64,000 bases of DNA from Bacillota bacterium (GCA_023431385.1 JAEYWA010000153.1:16674-80673), one strand, 5' to 3'. Positions 9,448 through 18,952 are shown, numbered from the stretch's first letter. Notes: generated by a model from the letters alone, not told the origin. Numbers and translations: made by a program.

Positions 9448-10695
9448 CTAAAGCAGATTTTTTATAATATCGGTGCCGGCTACAAAGGTTCCGATAGACG
9501 CTCCGATATTTGACATTATCACTACTGCCAGTGTTTTTAAGAAACGGTTTCTGAATATACCCTTGATGCTCAATATATCAGTCTGTATATTCTGAACATC
9601 CTGTACGGTAGGTTTTTTTACTGTGGCCTCCACCAGCCCCGCAAACCAGCCACAAGCCAACAACGGATGCAGAGCCGTAATGGGGGCGACCACAAGGGAA
9701 GTCAGAATACTCAGTGGATGTCCCAGCGTCAGAGCGGTAAATAAGGCTGCCAGCAGTCCGGTCCATAAAACCCAGGTAGATAGCTGATTTAGTCCTGTTT
9801 GAATATTCATAAAAAAAGAGTATATAAAAAGGCCTGTAATAATAGCAGGAATAATCCATACTGCTGCCTTTGACAATTTTGTTTTCGGCGGAATGGTAGA
9901 TATCCTGTCCATATCCTGACTTTTAAATATCTCCTTTTTGACACCCGGAACATGAGCACCGCCCAGAACAGCCACTACCTTTTTACCGGGAGCATTTTTA
10001 ATTTTTGCAGCAAGATATTGATCCCTCTCATTTATAAGTACTTCTCCAATAGCCGGAAACTGTTTCTTCAAGCCCGAAATTGCCGACTCAAGCATATCCT
10101 CCTTCAGGAGATCCTGTAAATCCTGATCTGAGATTTCAGTTTCTTCTCCAAACGAAAAAATTAAACTGAATAATAGCTTGGATTTTTCCAAAAAGCCTAG
10201 TGTACGCCATATACGGAGAAAGGTAGTTTGAATACTTCTATCGGCAAGAACCAGCTTTGCATCGACGGCCTTTGCTGAATTTATCGCCTCGGTCATTTCA
10301 ACACCTACATTGGTATCAAGCTTTTTGGCAATTTTTTTTTGATAGGCGTTGAGAATTAGATTTGCTATCAGAAAACCAACTTTTTTCTCTTTTACAACCT
10401 TAACGATATCGGTATTCTCCCAGTTTTTAGGGTTCTGCATACTCTCATACCGCTGTTCATCAAGCTCCACACAGACGCTGTCGGGGTTTTCTTCATTTAT
10501 TACCTGCTTGACCAGCTCTGCGCTCTCCTTTGATACATGGGCAGTTCCTACAAGAATTAACTCTTTATCTTCATAGATTATTTTCGTCACGTTGTCTCTA
10601 TTCATATTATTATCTGTTTTCATACTACTATCTGTATTCATACTACTATCTGTATTCATATTACTATCTGTATTCATATTATTATCTGTTTTCAT
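9448..10695 (-). CDS. TraB/PrgY-family membrane protein
   Basis: About 415 residues. The catalytic-like N-terminal domain has the family motifs LILVGTAHVSKESAELV, VCVELDEQRY and later VVAVLGGAHVPG with conserved GxxH and Glu residues. The C-terminal 150 residues contain about four membrane segments. Members such as enterococcal PrgY/TraB limit peptide pheromone activity and are proposed metalloproteases; the role in clostridia is unknown. The start at 10695 is chosen because GGAG lies 5 bases upstream; an upstream extension of 37 codons lacks an RBS. The first 35 residues are a low-complexity hexapeptide repeat encoded by 18-bp tandem DNA repeats. Confidence 0.8.
   Translation of the reverse strand: MKTDNNMNTDSNMNTDSSMNTDSSMKTDNNMNRDNVTKIIYEDKELILVGTAHVSKESAELVKQVINEENPDSVCVELDEQRYESMQNPKNWENTDIVKVVKEKKVGFLIANLILNAYQKKIAKKLDTNVGVEMTEAINSAKAVDAKLVLADRSIQTTFLRIWRTLGFLEKSKLLFSLIFSFGEETEISDQDLQDLLKEDMLESAISGLKKQFPAIGEVLINERDQYLAAKIKNAPGKKVVAVLGGAHVPGVKKEIFKSQDMDRISTIPPKTKLSKAAVWIIPAIITGLFIYSFFMNIQTGLNQLSTWVLWTGLLAALFTALTLGHPLSILTSLVVAPITALHPLLACGWFAGLVEATVKKPTVQDVQNIQTDILSIKGIFRNRFLKTLAVVIMSNIGASIGTFVAGTDIIKNLL
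10591..10695. repeat. 18-bp tandem repeat encoding a hexapeptide at the TraB N-terminus
   Basis: Five units of exactly 18 bp (10606-10695) plus a partial sixth encode MKTDNN/MNTDSS-type hexapeptides. Units differ at a few positions (ACTACTATCTGTATTCAT against ATTATTATCTGTTTTCAT). Because every unit contains an in-frame ATG, copy number could vary without breaking the frame. Confidence 0.9.
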
Positions 10696-11070
10696 ACTAT
10701 CTCCATTTCCACTTTGACATATATTATACATTTGTATTTTAAGTATTACTTTTTCTTCCAAAACCCGAAACAGCATTTTTATGATAAAATCAGTTTGGTG
10801 GACCACCCTGAATGAAGAAACATATTTAAGTAATTTTGCATAACATCAATAAACGATAGGTATACAAGTATAACCACAGTATACCTATATGGTCATTCTT
10901 AGTCAAGGACTCACCTGTTAATATATGGAATCCGAGAAGGATTTTCATAACAATTAGTAGGTAATTAAAATGCACTAAATTGTCTCGAGACTGACAGCTT
11001 AGCGCATTTAATAATTTGGTACATATACTAATCTATTACATAAGATTGAATTTATACATTCAATATAATG
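10696..11070. other. intergenic region with a 10-bp inverted repeat
   Basis: No supported gene. It contains a perfect inverted repeat, ATAGGTATAC (10856-10865) and GTATACCTAT (10879-10888), separated by 13 bases. A TATAAT-like box upstream of the TraB gene lies within 10720-10740. The inverted repeat has no U-tract, so it looks more like a protein-binding site than a terminator. It lies downstream of the MerR gene and upstream of the TraB gene. Confidence 0.45.
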
Positions 11071-11622
11071 TCACAGATCTATTTGATGCATATCTGAGTA
11101 ATTACGAAAAAACTCACTCATTTTTTCTGCTTCATCCTCAGGAATACCTAAAGCGAGCAATAATTTCCTATGCTGTTCAGGAGAGTTAAGTTCAAAATCA
11201 ACATGCCACTTTATCGCTTGTTCTTCGGACATTCCAACGGAACTTAAAACCACTCGCCAAGCTTGTTGATCAATATTTACAAAAGTCCTGAACAGACTTA
11301 CGTTACACAAAATGTTGACAATAATATTTTGCTTTGCTTTAATCAAACTTAATTCTTTATTCAGGTCATCCAAGCGACCCATGAGAATGGATACAAAACT
11401 ATTTTTGGAGGCAGAGATAAGCTTGTCAATCTCTTTCAGTGGTACTCCTACCTCCTTATATAATGTTATTTTTTTTAATTTTTCAATATCAGCATCATCA
11501 TAAATTCTATAACTTGCAGCACTTCTTACTGATGGGGTTAATAGCCCGATAGAATCATAGTACAGCAGGGTTGTTCTTGATAAATTAAACATTTTTGCGA
11601 CTTTCCCAACAGAATACCCCAT
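11071..11622 (-). CDS. MerR-family transcriptional regulator
   Basis: About 183 residues. It begins with a MerR winged helix (MGYSVGKVAKMFNLSRTTLL, then YYDSIGLLTPSVRSAASYR), then a coiled coil (residues 75-115) and a C-terminal helical domain (KWHVDFELNSPEQHRKLLLA). MerR proteins bend DNA between -35 and -10 to activate promoters, often of drug exporters. The start at 11622 is chosen because GGGGG lies five bases upstream; an ATG four codons earlier has none. It lies downstream of an MFS exporter on the same strand (148-bp gap), so the pair may be a drug-response unit. Confidence 0.85.
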   Translation of the reverse strand: MGYSVGKVAKMFNLSRTTLLYYDSIGLLTPSVRSAASYRIYDDADIEKLKKITLYKEVGVPLKEIDKLISASKNSFVSILMGRLDDLNKELSLIKAKQNIIVNILCNVSLFRTFVNIDQQAWRVVLSSVGMSEEQAIKWHVDFELNSPEQHRKLLLALGIPEDEAEKMSEFFRNYSDMHQIDL

Positions 11623-11770
11623 ATAATCCCCCATTAATACGCTTTAATACTAATATAACTAAAGAACTGGCATGGGTCAAACAATTATATACAAATCTCA
11701 TACTAATTTGAATAAAGTTTGCCAGCTACAAGTGTATCCACCATCCACTATTGAAGCCAAATACCTTGTG

Positions 11771-13009
11771 TCACTCTATAATCAATTGTTTTATTTCCTT
11801 TTTGATATTTCCCTTACTATATAAAATACATAAAAACGTGACTAGAGGAAAGATTGTAATTCCAATAGCTGTTGTAAGGTAAGCAAACCTAATATAATCA
11901 AGCATAAAGCCAACTACTGCAACTGCCAGTGGCATAGAACAATTTCCAAGAAAATTTACAATCGACCAAACTCTTCCGGACATGCTTTCTTCAATATTTT
12001 TTTGCAGAATAACCTGAAAGCATGTTGCAGCAAACATGATGACGGAACTATAAAGTAAAAATACAAACAAGTACGGTACAACACTCATAACTTTAGCGGT
12101 AAACAGTACACCAAGCAGGATATATATTCCCCCTATGATGTAAAGACTGGTGAATAAAACCTTATCCTCCCTATTATTAATATTAACTATATTTAGCAGT
12201 ATGGATGCTGCTAATGCACCGACTTCAAAAAATGTTTGAATATATCCCATGTTCTGCGCACCATTTCCCCGGAGCTTTATTGATAAAGCTGGTATAACTA
12301 CATCAATGGCTCCGACAAAGAAATGCCCCACAGCTACAACTATCACTACTGCTAATAAGGACTTTTTCTTGAAGATATATTTATATCCGTCAGAAAACTT
12401 ATTTTGAACTTTATTTTCTTTTTTAGCTACACTCGGGATATTTATTTTTGTTGTCAAAATAGTTGCAAGAAAAAATGAAATTGTATTGAATATAAAGATA
12501 AAAATATATCCTATGTTTGCAACCATAACACCCGCAAGTAATGGACCTATAATTGTTACCGAAGCCGTAATAAGCTGCATTCTGGCGTTAGCCTTTGCCA
12601 AACGATCCTTTTTAACAATCTGAGGAAGCACTGAAAATACCGTCGGACTAAAAAAAGCTGAACATACCGAGAGTATTATTTGCGAAAAGATAATGATTGG
12701 TAATGTAAGTGCATCAATAGAGAATAATAATGTAACAGCTGCAATTACCAGCCCTCTTATGATGTCAGTGATGATTAATATAGCTTTCCTGCTATGTCTG
12801 TCAATAAATCCACCCAATAAAAAACCCGTTATGATTGAGGATAGCATCGGGAATAGAATTACCGTGCCCATAGCTGTGGTAGACTTCGTTGTGTTTAATA
12901 CTAAATATGCAAGTGCAAACGAATAAAACTTATCTCCCAATTGTGAAATTGTCTGTCCAAACAATAAATAGAAAAAATTAAAATTAACCTTATCAGTTAG
13001 TAGTTTCAT
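11771..13009 (-). CDS. MFS efflux transporter (macrolide-efflux-type)
   Basis: About 412 residues with some 12 hydrophobic segments spread over the full length. The loop between TM2 and TM3 has GGFIDRHSRKAIL, the MFS motif A of the MefA-like drug/macrolide exporters. The preferred start is the ATG at 13009, 9 bases after AAGGA; the open frame begins three codons earlier at a TTG. It is followed by the MerR gene, which may regulate it. The substrate cannot be read from sequence. Confidence 0.85.
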   Translation of the reverse strand: MKLLTDKVNFNFFYLLFGQTISQLGDKFYSFALAYLVLNTTKSTTAMGTVILFPMLSSIITGFLLGGFIDRHSRKAILIITDIIRGLVIAAVTLLFSIDALTLPIIIFSQIILSVCSAFFSPTVFSVLPQIVKKDRLAKANARMQLITASVTIIGPLLAGVMVANIGYIFIFIFNTISFFLATILTTKINIPSVAKKENKVQNKFSDGYKYIFKKKSLLAVVIVVAVGHFFVGAIDVVIPALSIKLRGNGAQNMGYIQTFFEVGALAASILLNIVNINNREDKVLFTSLYIIGGIYILLGVLFTAKVMSVVPYLFVFLLYSSVIMFAATCFQVILQKNIEESMSGRVWSIVNFLGNCSMPLAVAVVGFMLDYIRFAYLTTAIGITIFPLVTFLCILYSKGNIKKEIKQLIIE

Positions 13010-13361
13010 ATTTCTCAATCCTTATGTTATTTATTTATCTAAAGCTTAAACTATAAAGCTATAGACAGGTCAACAATAAAATAGTATGGAATATCCTTCA
13101 CTCATTTTTTCTTATACAAATATCCCAATAGTTTTATTGTCTAGGATAACTTTACATAGGATAACTTTTACAAATGTCTTATGCACCTTTATACGTGTGC
13201 GGTCCAATACTCCTTATTGAACAAAAATTTATACTTTCCTACACAATAAAAAAAGTGACCAGTACCTTTTACGGTTCTGACCACTTTCAATACATTTTCT
13301 CTATTCAGTTAAACTCATTTTGCGTGTTTTGTGTGTTCAGTACACTGGTGTCAACTTTCTA
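13010..13361. other. intergenic region upstream of the MFS gene
   Basis: No supported gene; a 63-codon open frame on the plus strand has no RBS. The region holds the terminator at 13245-13287 for the upstream minus-strand operon and, presumably, the MFS promoter. Confidence 0.4.
13245..13287 (-). terminator. terminator of the acyl-CoA synthetase/phosphatase operon
   Basis: Imperfect 15-bp stem (AAAGTGGTCAGAACC / GGTACTGGTCACTTT on the minus strand, 12 of 15 pairs) followed by TTTTTTTATT. It lies 75 bp after the stop of the inositol monophosphatase gene. Confidence 0.75.
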
Positions 13362-14147
13362 CTAATTATTTATTGTCTCAAATAGCTCCTTGTGTATGTG
13401 TCCATTTGTCGCTATAGCCGAATCCTTATGTAAATAGCTGAGTTTTTCACCTTTCCAGTCTGTAATTAAGCCTCCGGCCTCTTCAAGAATTACTGATGCA
13501 CCTGCATAATCCCATGGCTGTAGCTCCAATTCATAAAAGCCGTCCATACGTCCTGCCGCAACGTTACAGATATCCAGAGCAGCACAGCCTGACCGTCTTA
13601 CATCCCTGCACAGCATGAAGACACTTTTAGTTACTCTGAAGGTCTCGTCGGCCTTATCCTTATCATATGGTGAGGTTCCAAAGGTAATAAGACTTTCTCC
13701 CAGGGATTCATTTAATGTAACACTAATAGGGTTCCCGTTGACAAAGGCCCCCTTTCCCTTCTGGGCTGTAAACAATTCCTTCAGGTAAGGATTATAGACA
13801 ATCCCGGCATAGGGCTTCCCATCAACGGCAAGTCCCAGTGCAATACATGAATATTTATAGCCGTACATAAGATTTGTAGTCCCGTCAACAGGATCTAATA
13901 TCCAGGTGTACTTACCAAACGAAAAATCATTGTCCTTTGTTTCTTCGGCAATTATGTTGCTTTCAGGAAGTATTTCCTTTAACCCTGTAATAATAATTTC
14001 CTGTACCTTCAGGTCAATCTCAGTAACAAAATTAGCGTCTCCTCTTTTTGTCATAACCTTTTTGTCCTCCATATCGGACAAAAGAAGTACACTAACTTCT
14101 AGGACAAGGTTAACGGCTTTGTTAATTGCTGCGTCTAAATAAGTCAT
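13362..14147 (-). CDS. inositol monophosphatase family protein
   Basis: A 261-residue phosphatase of the lithium-sensitive, Mg-dependent superfamily. Metal-binding motifs are visible: GDANFVTEID, the Glu pair in IIAEETKDN, the signature WILDPVDGTTNLMYGY and the C-terminal motif WDYAGASVILEEAGG. The family hydrolyses inositol-1-phosphate, and related members act on other phosphorylated sugars or PAP. The start codon overlaps the stop of the acyl-CoA synthetase gene in an ATGA arrangement, so the two are translationally coupled. That pairing suggests a role in lipid or phosphoinositide-like metabolism, but this is inference. Confidence 0.9.
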   Translation of the reverse strand: MTYLDAAINKAVNLVLEVSVLLLSDMEDKKVMTKRGDANFVTEIDLKVQEIIITGLKEILPESNIIAEETKDNDFSFGKYTWILDPVDGTTNLMYGYKYSCIALGLAVDGKPYAGIVYNPYLKELFTAQKGKGAFVNGNPISVTLNESLGESLITFGTSPYDKDKADETFRVTKSVFMLCRDVRRSGCAALDICNVAAGRMDGFYELELQPWDYAGASVILEEAGGLITDWKGEKLSYLHKDSAIATNGHIHKELFETINN

Positions 14148-15859
14148 TTATTTTTTAACTCCTGATATCTTTTTATCTTTTTAGTAGTTGTTTTTTCAAA
14201 TTCGGTATCACGTAGTGTAAATTCCTTTACATATTTATAAGTAACCAACTCCTTGTTAACTCTCTTAACTTCAGAACTGATTAATGAATTTACATCCATT
14301 TGTTCAATAATACCGTTTTTGGTATCTTCGTCAATTTTCTCTCTGTCGGGAACAATCTGAGCGCATACTACTACATCATCCTTCCCGTCCGTTCCGTATA
14401 CCAGAGATTCTTTAATATATTCACTCCTGTTGAGCAAAGTTTCAATTTCTTCAGGATAAACATTCTTACCATTCTTGGTGACAATAACATTTTTTAACCT
14501 GCCGGTAATGTGGACAAAACCGTCGTTGTCCATATAACCCATGTCACCGGTATAGAACCAGCCCTCTCTTATGGCTGCCTCGGTGGCTTCCTGGTTTTCA
14601 TAATAACCGGCCATAACACTTGGGCCCTTTACCTTGATTTCTCCAATACCTTCGTTGTTGGGATTGTCAATCACAACCTGTAGACCGGGTAGCGGAAGAC
14701 CAGCTGCATCATCCTTAAACCAGCAATCCCTGTTAAGAGCTACAATAGGAGCACATTCGGTAAGACCGTAACCCTGAACAAGTTTAATTCCTATTTCACG
14801 GAAGCCTTTTGCTACCTCAGGGTCAATAGCAGCAGCTCCGCTGATAAACAGTCTCAAATGTCCGCCAAGGGCGTCATGGATTTCAGCAAACAATTTTCTG
14901 CGTATATCCATCCCGAAAACTCCTGCAATTTTGCTTAATCTGATTCCCAGCTTAAGTTTCTTTGGCCCTCCAGGCTTTTTAGCCACCTGATTCATGAGCT
15001 GCTTATAAATAGATTCAAATACCAGAGGAACCCCGTTCATTACTGTACAACCCGATTCTCTCAGGTTTTTTACTATATGACGCAACCCCTCGCAAAATGC
15101 TACTGTGCATCCCCTGTACATCTGGCATAAAAAACCACAGGTACATTCATAGGTATGGTGCATTGGTAAAACAGATAAAAACACATCTTTCTCATCTATA
15201 TATAGCATGGAGCACATAGCCATAAGATTTTCTGCAATATTTCTGTGGGAAAGCATAACTGCCTTGGATTTATCGGTAGTACCCGAAGTAAACAACAGGA
15301 TATCCATAGCTTCATTGTCTATTACCGCGTCGAGATATTCCCTGTTTCCTTTAGCCACAAGTTCCTTTCCCTTATTCATCAACTTACTATACGATAGCTG
15401 ATCACCGGAATCTTCCTCTAAATCCATATTGATAAAATACTTGCAACAGGTTATATTTTTTAGAATGTTCTCTATGTTCTTGGAAACTGCCCCTGAAAAA
15501 ATTATTGCGTCTGCACTGCTTCGTAGTAAGCAATTTTCAATTTCATTCTGTGGAAGTTCCTTATCCAGAGGAACTATGACACCCGTTCCATTGCAGACAG
15601 AAAGATAGGAGGTTGCCCACTCATACCTGTTTTCACCGATCAGAGCAATTTTTTTACCTTTCAGGTTAAGACTCAATAGAGCTGTTCCTAGAGCATCAAT
15701 ATCTTCTTTAAACTTTTTATAGGACACCTGAACATAATCGCCGCCGGTTCTAGGCTTAACAAGAAAAGCAGCTTTGTCTGCATATATCCTGGCACTTTGT
15801 TCAATCATATCCTTAAGATTAGAAATCTTCCTTACTTCATATAACGGTTTGTTTTTCAT
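14144..15859 (-). CDS. AMP-dependent acyl-CoA synthetase (long-chain fatty acid type)
   Basis: A 571-residue adenylate-forming enzyme. The phosphate-binding motif is LLFTSGTTDKSKAVMLSH (near residue 190), the A5-like motif is VQGYGLTECAP, the ATP/hinge motif is YTGDMGYMDNDGFVHITGR and the catalytic Lys is near the C-terminus (FEKTTTKKIKRY). The family activates fatty acids as acyl-AMP and transfers them to CoA. The ATG at 15859 is preferred, preceded by GGAGGG; the frame extends 12 codons upstream without an RBS. It is the first gene of a two-gene operon with the inositol monophosphatase. Confidence 0.9.
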   Translation of the reverse strand: MKNKPLYEVRKISNLKDMIEQSARIYADKAAFLVKPRTGGDYVQVSYKKFKEDIDALGTALLSLNLKGKKIALIGENRYEWATSYLSVCNGTGVIVPLDKELPQNEIENCLLRSSADAIIFSGAVSKNIENILKNITCCKYFINMDLEEDSGDQLSYSKLMNKGKELVAKGNREYLDAVIDNEAMDILLFTSGTTDKSKAVMLSHRNIAENLMAMCSMLYIDEKDVFLSVLPMHHTYECTCGFLCQMYRGCTVAFCEGLRHIVKNLRESGCTVMNGVPLVFESIYKQLMNQVAKKPGGPKKLKLGIRLSKIAGVFGMDIRRKLFAEIHDALGGHLRLFISGAAAIDPEVAKGFREIGIKLVQGYGLTECAPIVALNRDCWFKDDAAGLPLPGLQVVIDNPNNEGIGEIKVKGPSVMAGYYENQEATEAAIREGWFYTGDMGYMDNDGFVHITGRLKNVIVTKNGKNVYPEEIETLLNRSEYIKESLVYGTDGKDDVVVCAQIVPDREKIDEDTKNGIIEQMDVNSLISSEVKRVNKELVTYKYVKEFTLRDTEFEKTTTKKIKRYQELKNK

Positions 15860-16005
15860 GGGTGATACCCTCCGATAAGAATATATCCTTAACAATTTTT
15901 CGTAAACATTGTATCACATTAAGCCCTAACTTAACAGTAAAATTAATTAAGTATGGTCGTAACCTCATTGACACAAACATCTCAGGTTTTGGTAATTCAA
16001 TTTAT

Positions 16006-17781
16006 TCACCTGTTATTATCATTATCCTTTTCCTTTATTCTTTTTACTAATTCGCACACAACATTAATTCTTTTTAGCGGTGTCATGATGTAAAAACCTG
16101 ATACATATTCGTATAATTTATTTATACATTCCATTGAGTATTTTATACCAAGTAATTCTGATTCTTCTCTATTCTTGTCACGGAAGCTTTCTATTATAGC
16201 TTCATCAATTTCTATTCCCGGAACCTCATTATTTATAAACATTGCATTCTTATAGCCAACAATTGGCATAATCCCTGCAAACACCGGCACCTTCAGAACT
16301 TCAACTGCCTTAATTATGTTATTAACAGCATTTTGTGTATATGTAGCCTGAGTCAGGAAAAAGCTTATTCCATTTTCAAGCTTTTTTACAGAGCGTCTCA
16401 ATTCGGCTTCAAAGTTTTGAGCATTTACATTCAGGGCCCCCCCTATTTCAAAGCAAGCCTCTCCGAATACATTGGCATTTAGGCTTGTAACATAGTTTGC
16501 AAGATTTGTGGAGTTCATACTATAAACGCCTTTGACGTCTTTTCTTTCGATGCTTGCAATAGGGTCGCCTGTGACAATAAGGATATTCCTGATACCCTCA
16601 ATGTTCAGGCCCAACAGGGTGGCCTTTATACCCAGTAAATTTTTGTCCCTGCAGGTTATATGAGGCATGGCAGGCAAGCCTGTTTCACGCTGCAATTTTG
16701 AGGCCATTATTGCACTATCTGCCCTGGCCTTGGCCAAGGGTGAGTCGGCAATGGTTATCATATCCGCCCCTGCACTTTTTAGAAGAAAGGTATCTCTTAG
16801 CATGTATTCCCAATTTATATCAAATGGGGGGTCTATTTCAACCAGAATTGGCTTTTTTTCGTCTGATAGCTTTCGAATCAGCGGTTTTTCGCCGCCTTCA
16901 GCAGCAATACCTATACTTAGTTGATTGGTACTATTTATTGTAAAACTCGCATTAGCAAGAAGCTTTGCTGTAACTGCAATGTGATGGGGAGTTGTTCCAC
17001 AGCAACCACCGAGTATTTGAACCCCCAGGTTCTTCAACTCAAGCAGCTTTGTGGCGAAATATTCCGAATTGTCAATATAGACTGCTCTGCCCCGTTCAGA
17101 GGAAGGATAACCCGAATTAGGCATTATAATCAACTTCCTGCCATTGAAATCCAACTGGCTGACCAGCCTGCACATATGGGCGGGGCCGCTGATACAGTTA
17201 AATCCACAGACATTAACAAGTCCGCTGCCGCTTACCTTTGCAAAAATGTCCTGATAATATAGTCCTTCCTTGGAATACCCGTCAGGGTAGACTGCAAAAG
17301 AGGCAATAATATTTGCTTCAGGTTTCTTTAACCTAATATATGCCGAGATCTCCAGGACAATTTCATACTGCGGAAAGGTTTCAAATAAAAATTTATCTGC
17401 ACCACACTCAAGGAAAATATCCACCTGTCTTTTATATTCAGCTTCTTCATCTATCCCCTGTGTGGAAGGGATGGGACCAATATCCGCAAATACCGCGACC
17501 TCAGTGCTCCGAGCAGCACTGCAGGCTATTTCCCAGCCCTTTCTTATTATCAGTTCAGCCTCTGACTGTTCGCATGACAAAGAAAACCTGTTGGCCGCAA
17601 AGGTATTGGTCTTGATAGCGTTAACGCCAGCATTGATGTATTCTTGATGTATTTCAAATATGGATTGACTATCGATAAGATTGGCAATCTCGCAAGGAAT
17701 GTCCTTATTATACTTAGTAGAGTAATACGTGCCCATGGCACCGTCAAACAGACAGATGTCCTTATTTTCAAATATATTCAT
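16006..17781 (-). CDS. bifunctional homocysteine S-methyltransferase / methylenetetrahydrofolate reductase (YitJ-like)
   Basis: About 591 residues. Residues 1-285 are a homocysteine S-methyltransferase: FDGAMGTYY near the start, and the zinc ligands in NVCGFNC and ILGGCCGTTPHH. Residues 300-590 are a MetF-type reductase TIM barrel (ILVEIDPPFD, NILIVTGDP). This is the fusion seen in YitJ of Bacillus: it makes methyl-THF and, through the N-domain, methylates homocysteine. The start at 17781 follows AAAGGA by 10 bases; 35 upstream in-frame codons have no RBS. In Bacillus this gene is under an S-box riboswitch; I see no S-box here. It is monocistronic. Confidence 0.9.
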   Translation of the reverse strand: MNIFENKDICLFDGAMGTYYSTKYNKDIPCEIANLIDSQSIFEIHQEYINAGVNAIKTNTFAANRFSLSCEQSEAELIIRKGWEIACSAARSTEVAVFADIGPIPSTQGIDEEAEYKRQVDIFLECGADKFLFETFPQYEIVLEISAYIRLKKPEANIIASFAVYPDGYSKEGLYYQDIFAKVSGSGLVNVCGFNCISGPAHMCRLVSQLDFNGRKLIIMPNSGYPSSERGRAVYIDNSEYFATKLLELKNLGVQILGGCCGTTPHHIAVTAKLLANASFTINSTNQLSIGIAAEGGEKPLIRKLSDEKKPILVEIDPPFDINWEYMLRDTFLLKSAGADMITIADSPLAKARADSAIMASKLQRETGLPAMPHITCRDKNLLGIKATLLGLNIEGIRNILIVTGDPIASIERKDVKGVYSMNSTNLANYVTSLNANVFGEACFEIGGALNVNAQNFEAELRRSVKKLENGISFFLTQATYTQNAVNNIIKAVEVLKVPVFAGIMPIVGYKNAMFINNEVPGIEIDEAIIESFRDKNREESELLGIKYSMECINKLYEYVSGFYIMTPLKRINVVCELVKRIKEKDNDNNR

Positions 17782-17974
17782 AACGTTAAAATCCTTTACG
17801 ATAAACGGGATAAATGTCCGGGCCATCCAACAAATGCCTAGTAATATCCTTTGAAATATTATACTTTTACTTATTGTACCAGTCAAGGAATATGAATTGT
17901 ATAAATATGTTGTAGTTTTGTGTAGAAGGGAGTAAAATTATGCTATGACATTTAGTAAGGGTGGGTGTATTTGT

Positions 17975-18151
17975 ATGGATATTGCAGCTTTATCTATTTT
18001 GAAGTCTCAGGCCGCTGTAAGTCAGAAGGTTGGTCTGGCCGTAACGAAACTGGCAATGAATACTGCCGAAGTGGATTCGGAAGCCCTGACCAAAATGATG
18101 GAACTCAGTGTAAATCCTCACGTAGGAAGTAATTTTGATCAAAGCGTTTAG
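17975..18151 (+). CDS. YjfB-family putative motility protein
   Basis: A 58-residue protein beginning MDIAALSILKSQ and ending ELSVNPHVGSNFDQSV, the hallmark ends of the YjfB family (annotated as putative motility protein; function not established). The ATG at 17975 is chosen because GGGTGGG precedes it and the family starts with MDIAALS; ten further in-frame codons upstream are unlikely to be translated. It stands alone, divergent from the homocysteine methyltransferase gene. Confidence 0.8.
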   Translation: MDIAALSILKSQAAVSQKVGLAVTKLAMNTAEVDSEALTKMMELSVNPHVGSNFDQSV

Positions 18152-18318
18152 TAAAAGCTTTTAGTAAAAGCTTTTTGTAAAGTCTTTTCTCTTCTCTGTC
18201 GGGAATGTCCTTAACAGACATTCCCGATAACTTCATTTCGTTCCGGGAATTAATCTTGTGTTCATCATTTTTTACAAAAATAAAAGTTAAAAGCTCATAA
18301 ATATTATTCAACTTTGCC

Positions 18319-18360
18319 TTGATAATTAAAAAAGCACAATGTATAATGAACATTGTTCAT
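18319..18360 (+). promoter_or_regulatory. sigma-A promoter with overlapping TetR operator
   Basis: TTGATA (18319-18324) and TATAAT (18342-18347) are separated by exactly 17 bases, a near-consensus housekeeping promoter. The palindrome ATGAACATTGTTCAT (18346-18360) overlaps the -10 box and the expected transcription start, ending 17 bases before the TetR start codon. A repressor bound there would block initiation, so autorepression of the TetR-exporter operon is likely. Confidence 0.7.
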
Positions 18361-18376
18361 AAAAGGAGATGAATTA

Positions 18377-18952
18377 ATGCCAAAAACTTTAACAAATGTA
18401 AAAGAGGACATATTGGCCGTAACCCGACAAATGATTAAGGAAAATGGATATTCCGAATTAAATATCAGAAATATTGCTTCAAGATGCGGTGTAGCAACCG
18501 GAACTGTTTATAATTATTACAGTTCCAAGGATGAAATCATTACTGAAATTCTTTTAACCGAGTGGAAACTCATGCTCAAAAGGATTGACCAAAATGCTAA
18601 AACTTCAACTTCTCCGACTATTGAAGGACTGGAAGCCATTTATAAAGAGCTTAATAGTTTTATGATCAATGTTCATGGAAAATGGTTTCAGACTATTCAG
18701 TTAGTAAATATCGAGGATATAACCGTAAGTAAGTTAAGTGAGAAGAAAAAGCTGCTGAGGGATCAGATTTCCGAAAAAGTTTCAGCCCTGATAATTCCCG
18801 GAGGTGAGAAGAAATTAATTTCTCAGGAGATAACTGATATTTTCGATGTTATCTCACACCTTTTGATCTCATATTCCAATGAGAATGTAGACTTTAAAAA
18901 GCTAAAGCCTGCACTGGCTGCACTTGTAAATAGTATCCAGCGTCATGATTAA
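18377..18952 (+). CDS. TetR/AcrR-family regulator of the downstream exporter
   Basis: About 191 residues. The N-terminal helix-turn-helix is clear (ILAVTRQMIKENGYSELNIR, then GVATGTVYNYYSSKDEI); the C-terminal helical domain would bind ligand. The ATG at 18377 has AAAGGAGATG upstream; eight upstream in-frame codons overlap the operator and are not translated. A palindromic operator covers its promoter. The DHA2 exporter gene follows after 114 bp in the same direction, so this is probably a repressor that responds to the exported compound. Confidence 0.9.
   Translation: MPKTLTNVKEDILAVTRQMIKENGYSELNIRNIASRCGVATGTVYNYYSSKDEIITEILLTEWKLMLKRIDQNAKTSTSPTIEGLEAIYKELNSFMINVHGKWFQTIQLVNIEDITVSKLSEKKKLLRDQISEKVSALIIPGGEKKLISQEITDIFDVISHLLISYSNENVDFKKLKPALAALVNSIQRHD

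Noticed and set aside
10909..10917. ACTCACCTG half-site similar to the TetR operator
   Set aside because: Only nine bases match and there is no second arm.
11600..11660. Similarity of the MerR gene start (ATGGGGGATTATATG) to the 3' end of the leader element
   Set aside because: Only the SD-ATG region is alike. The ATAGCGTG end, the internal stem and the GCGC hairpin are missing.
17782..17974. Possible S-box (SAM) riboswitch before the YitJ-like gene
   Set aside because: None of the conserved S-box core segments or a leader terminator could be found.
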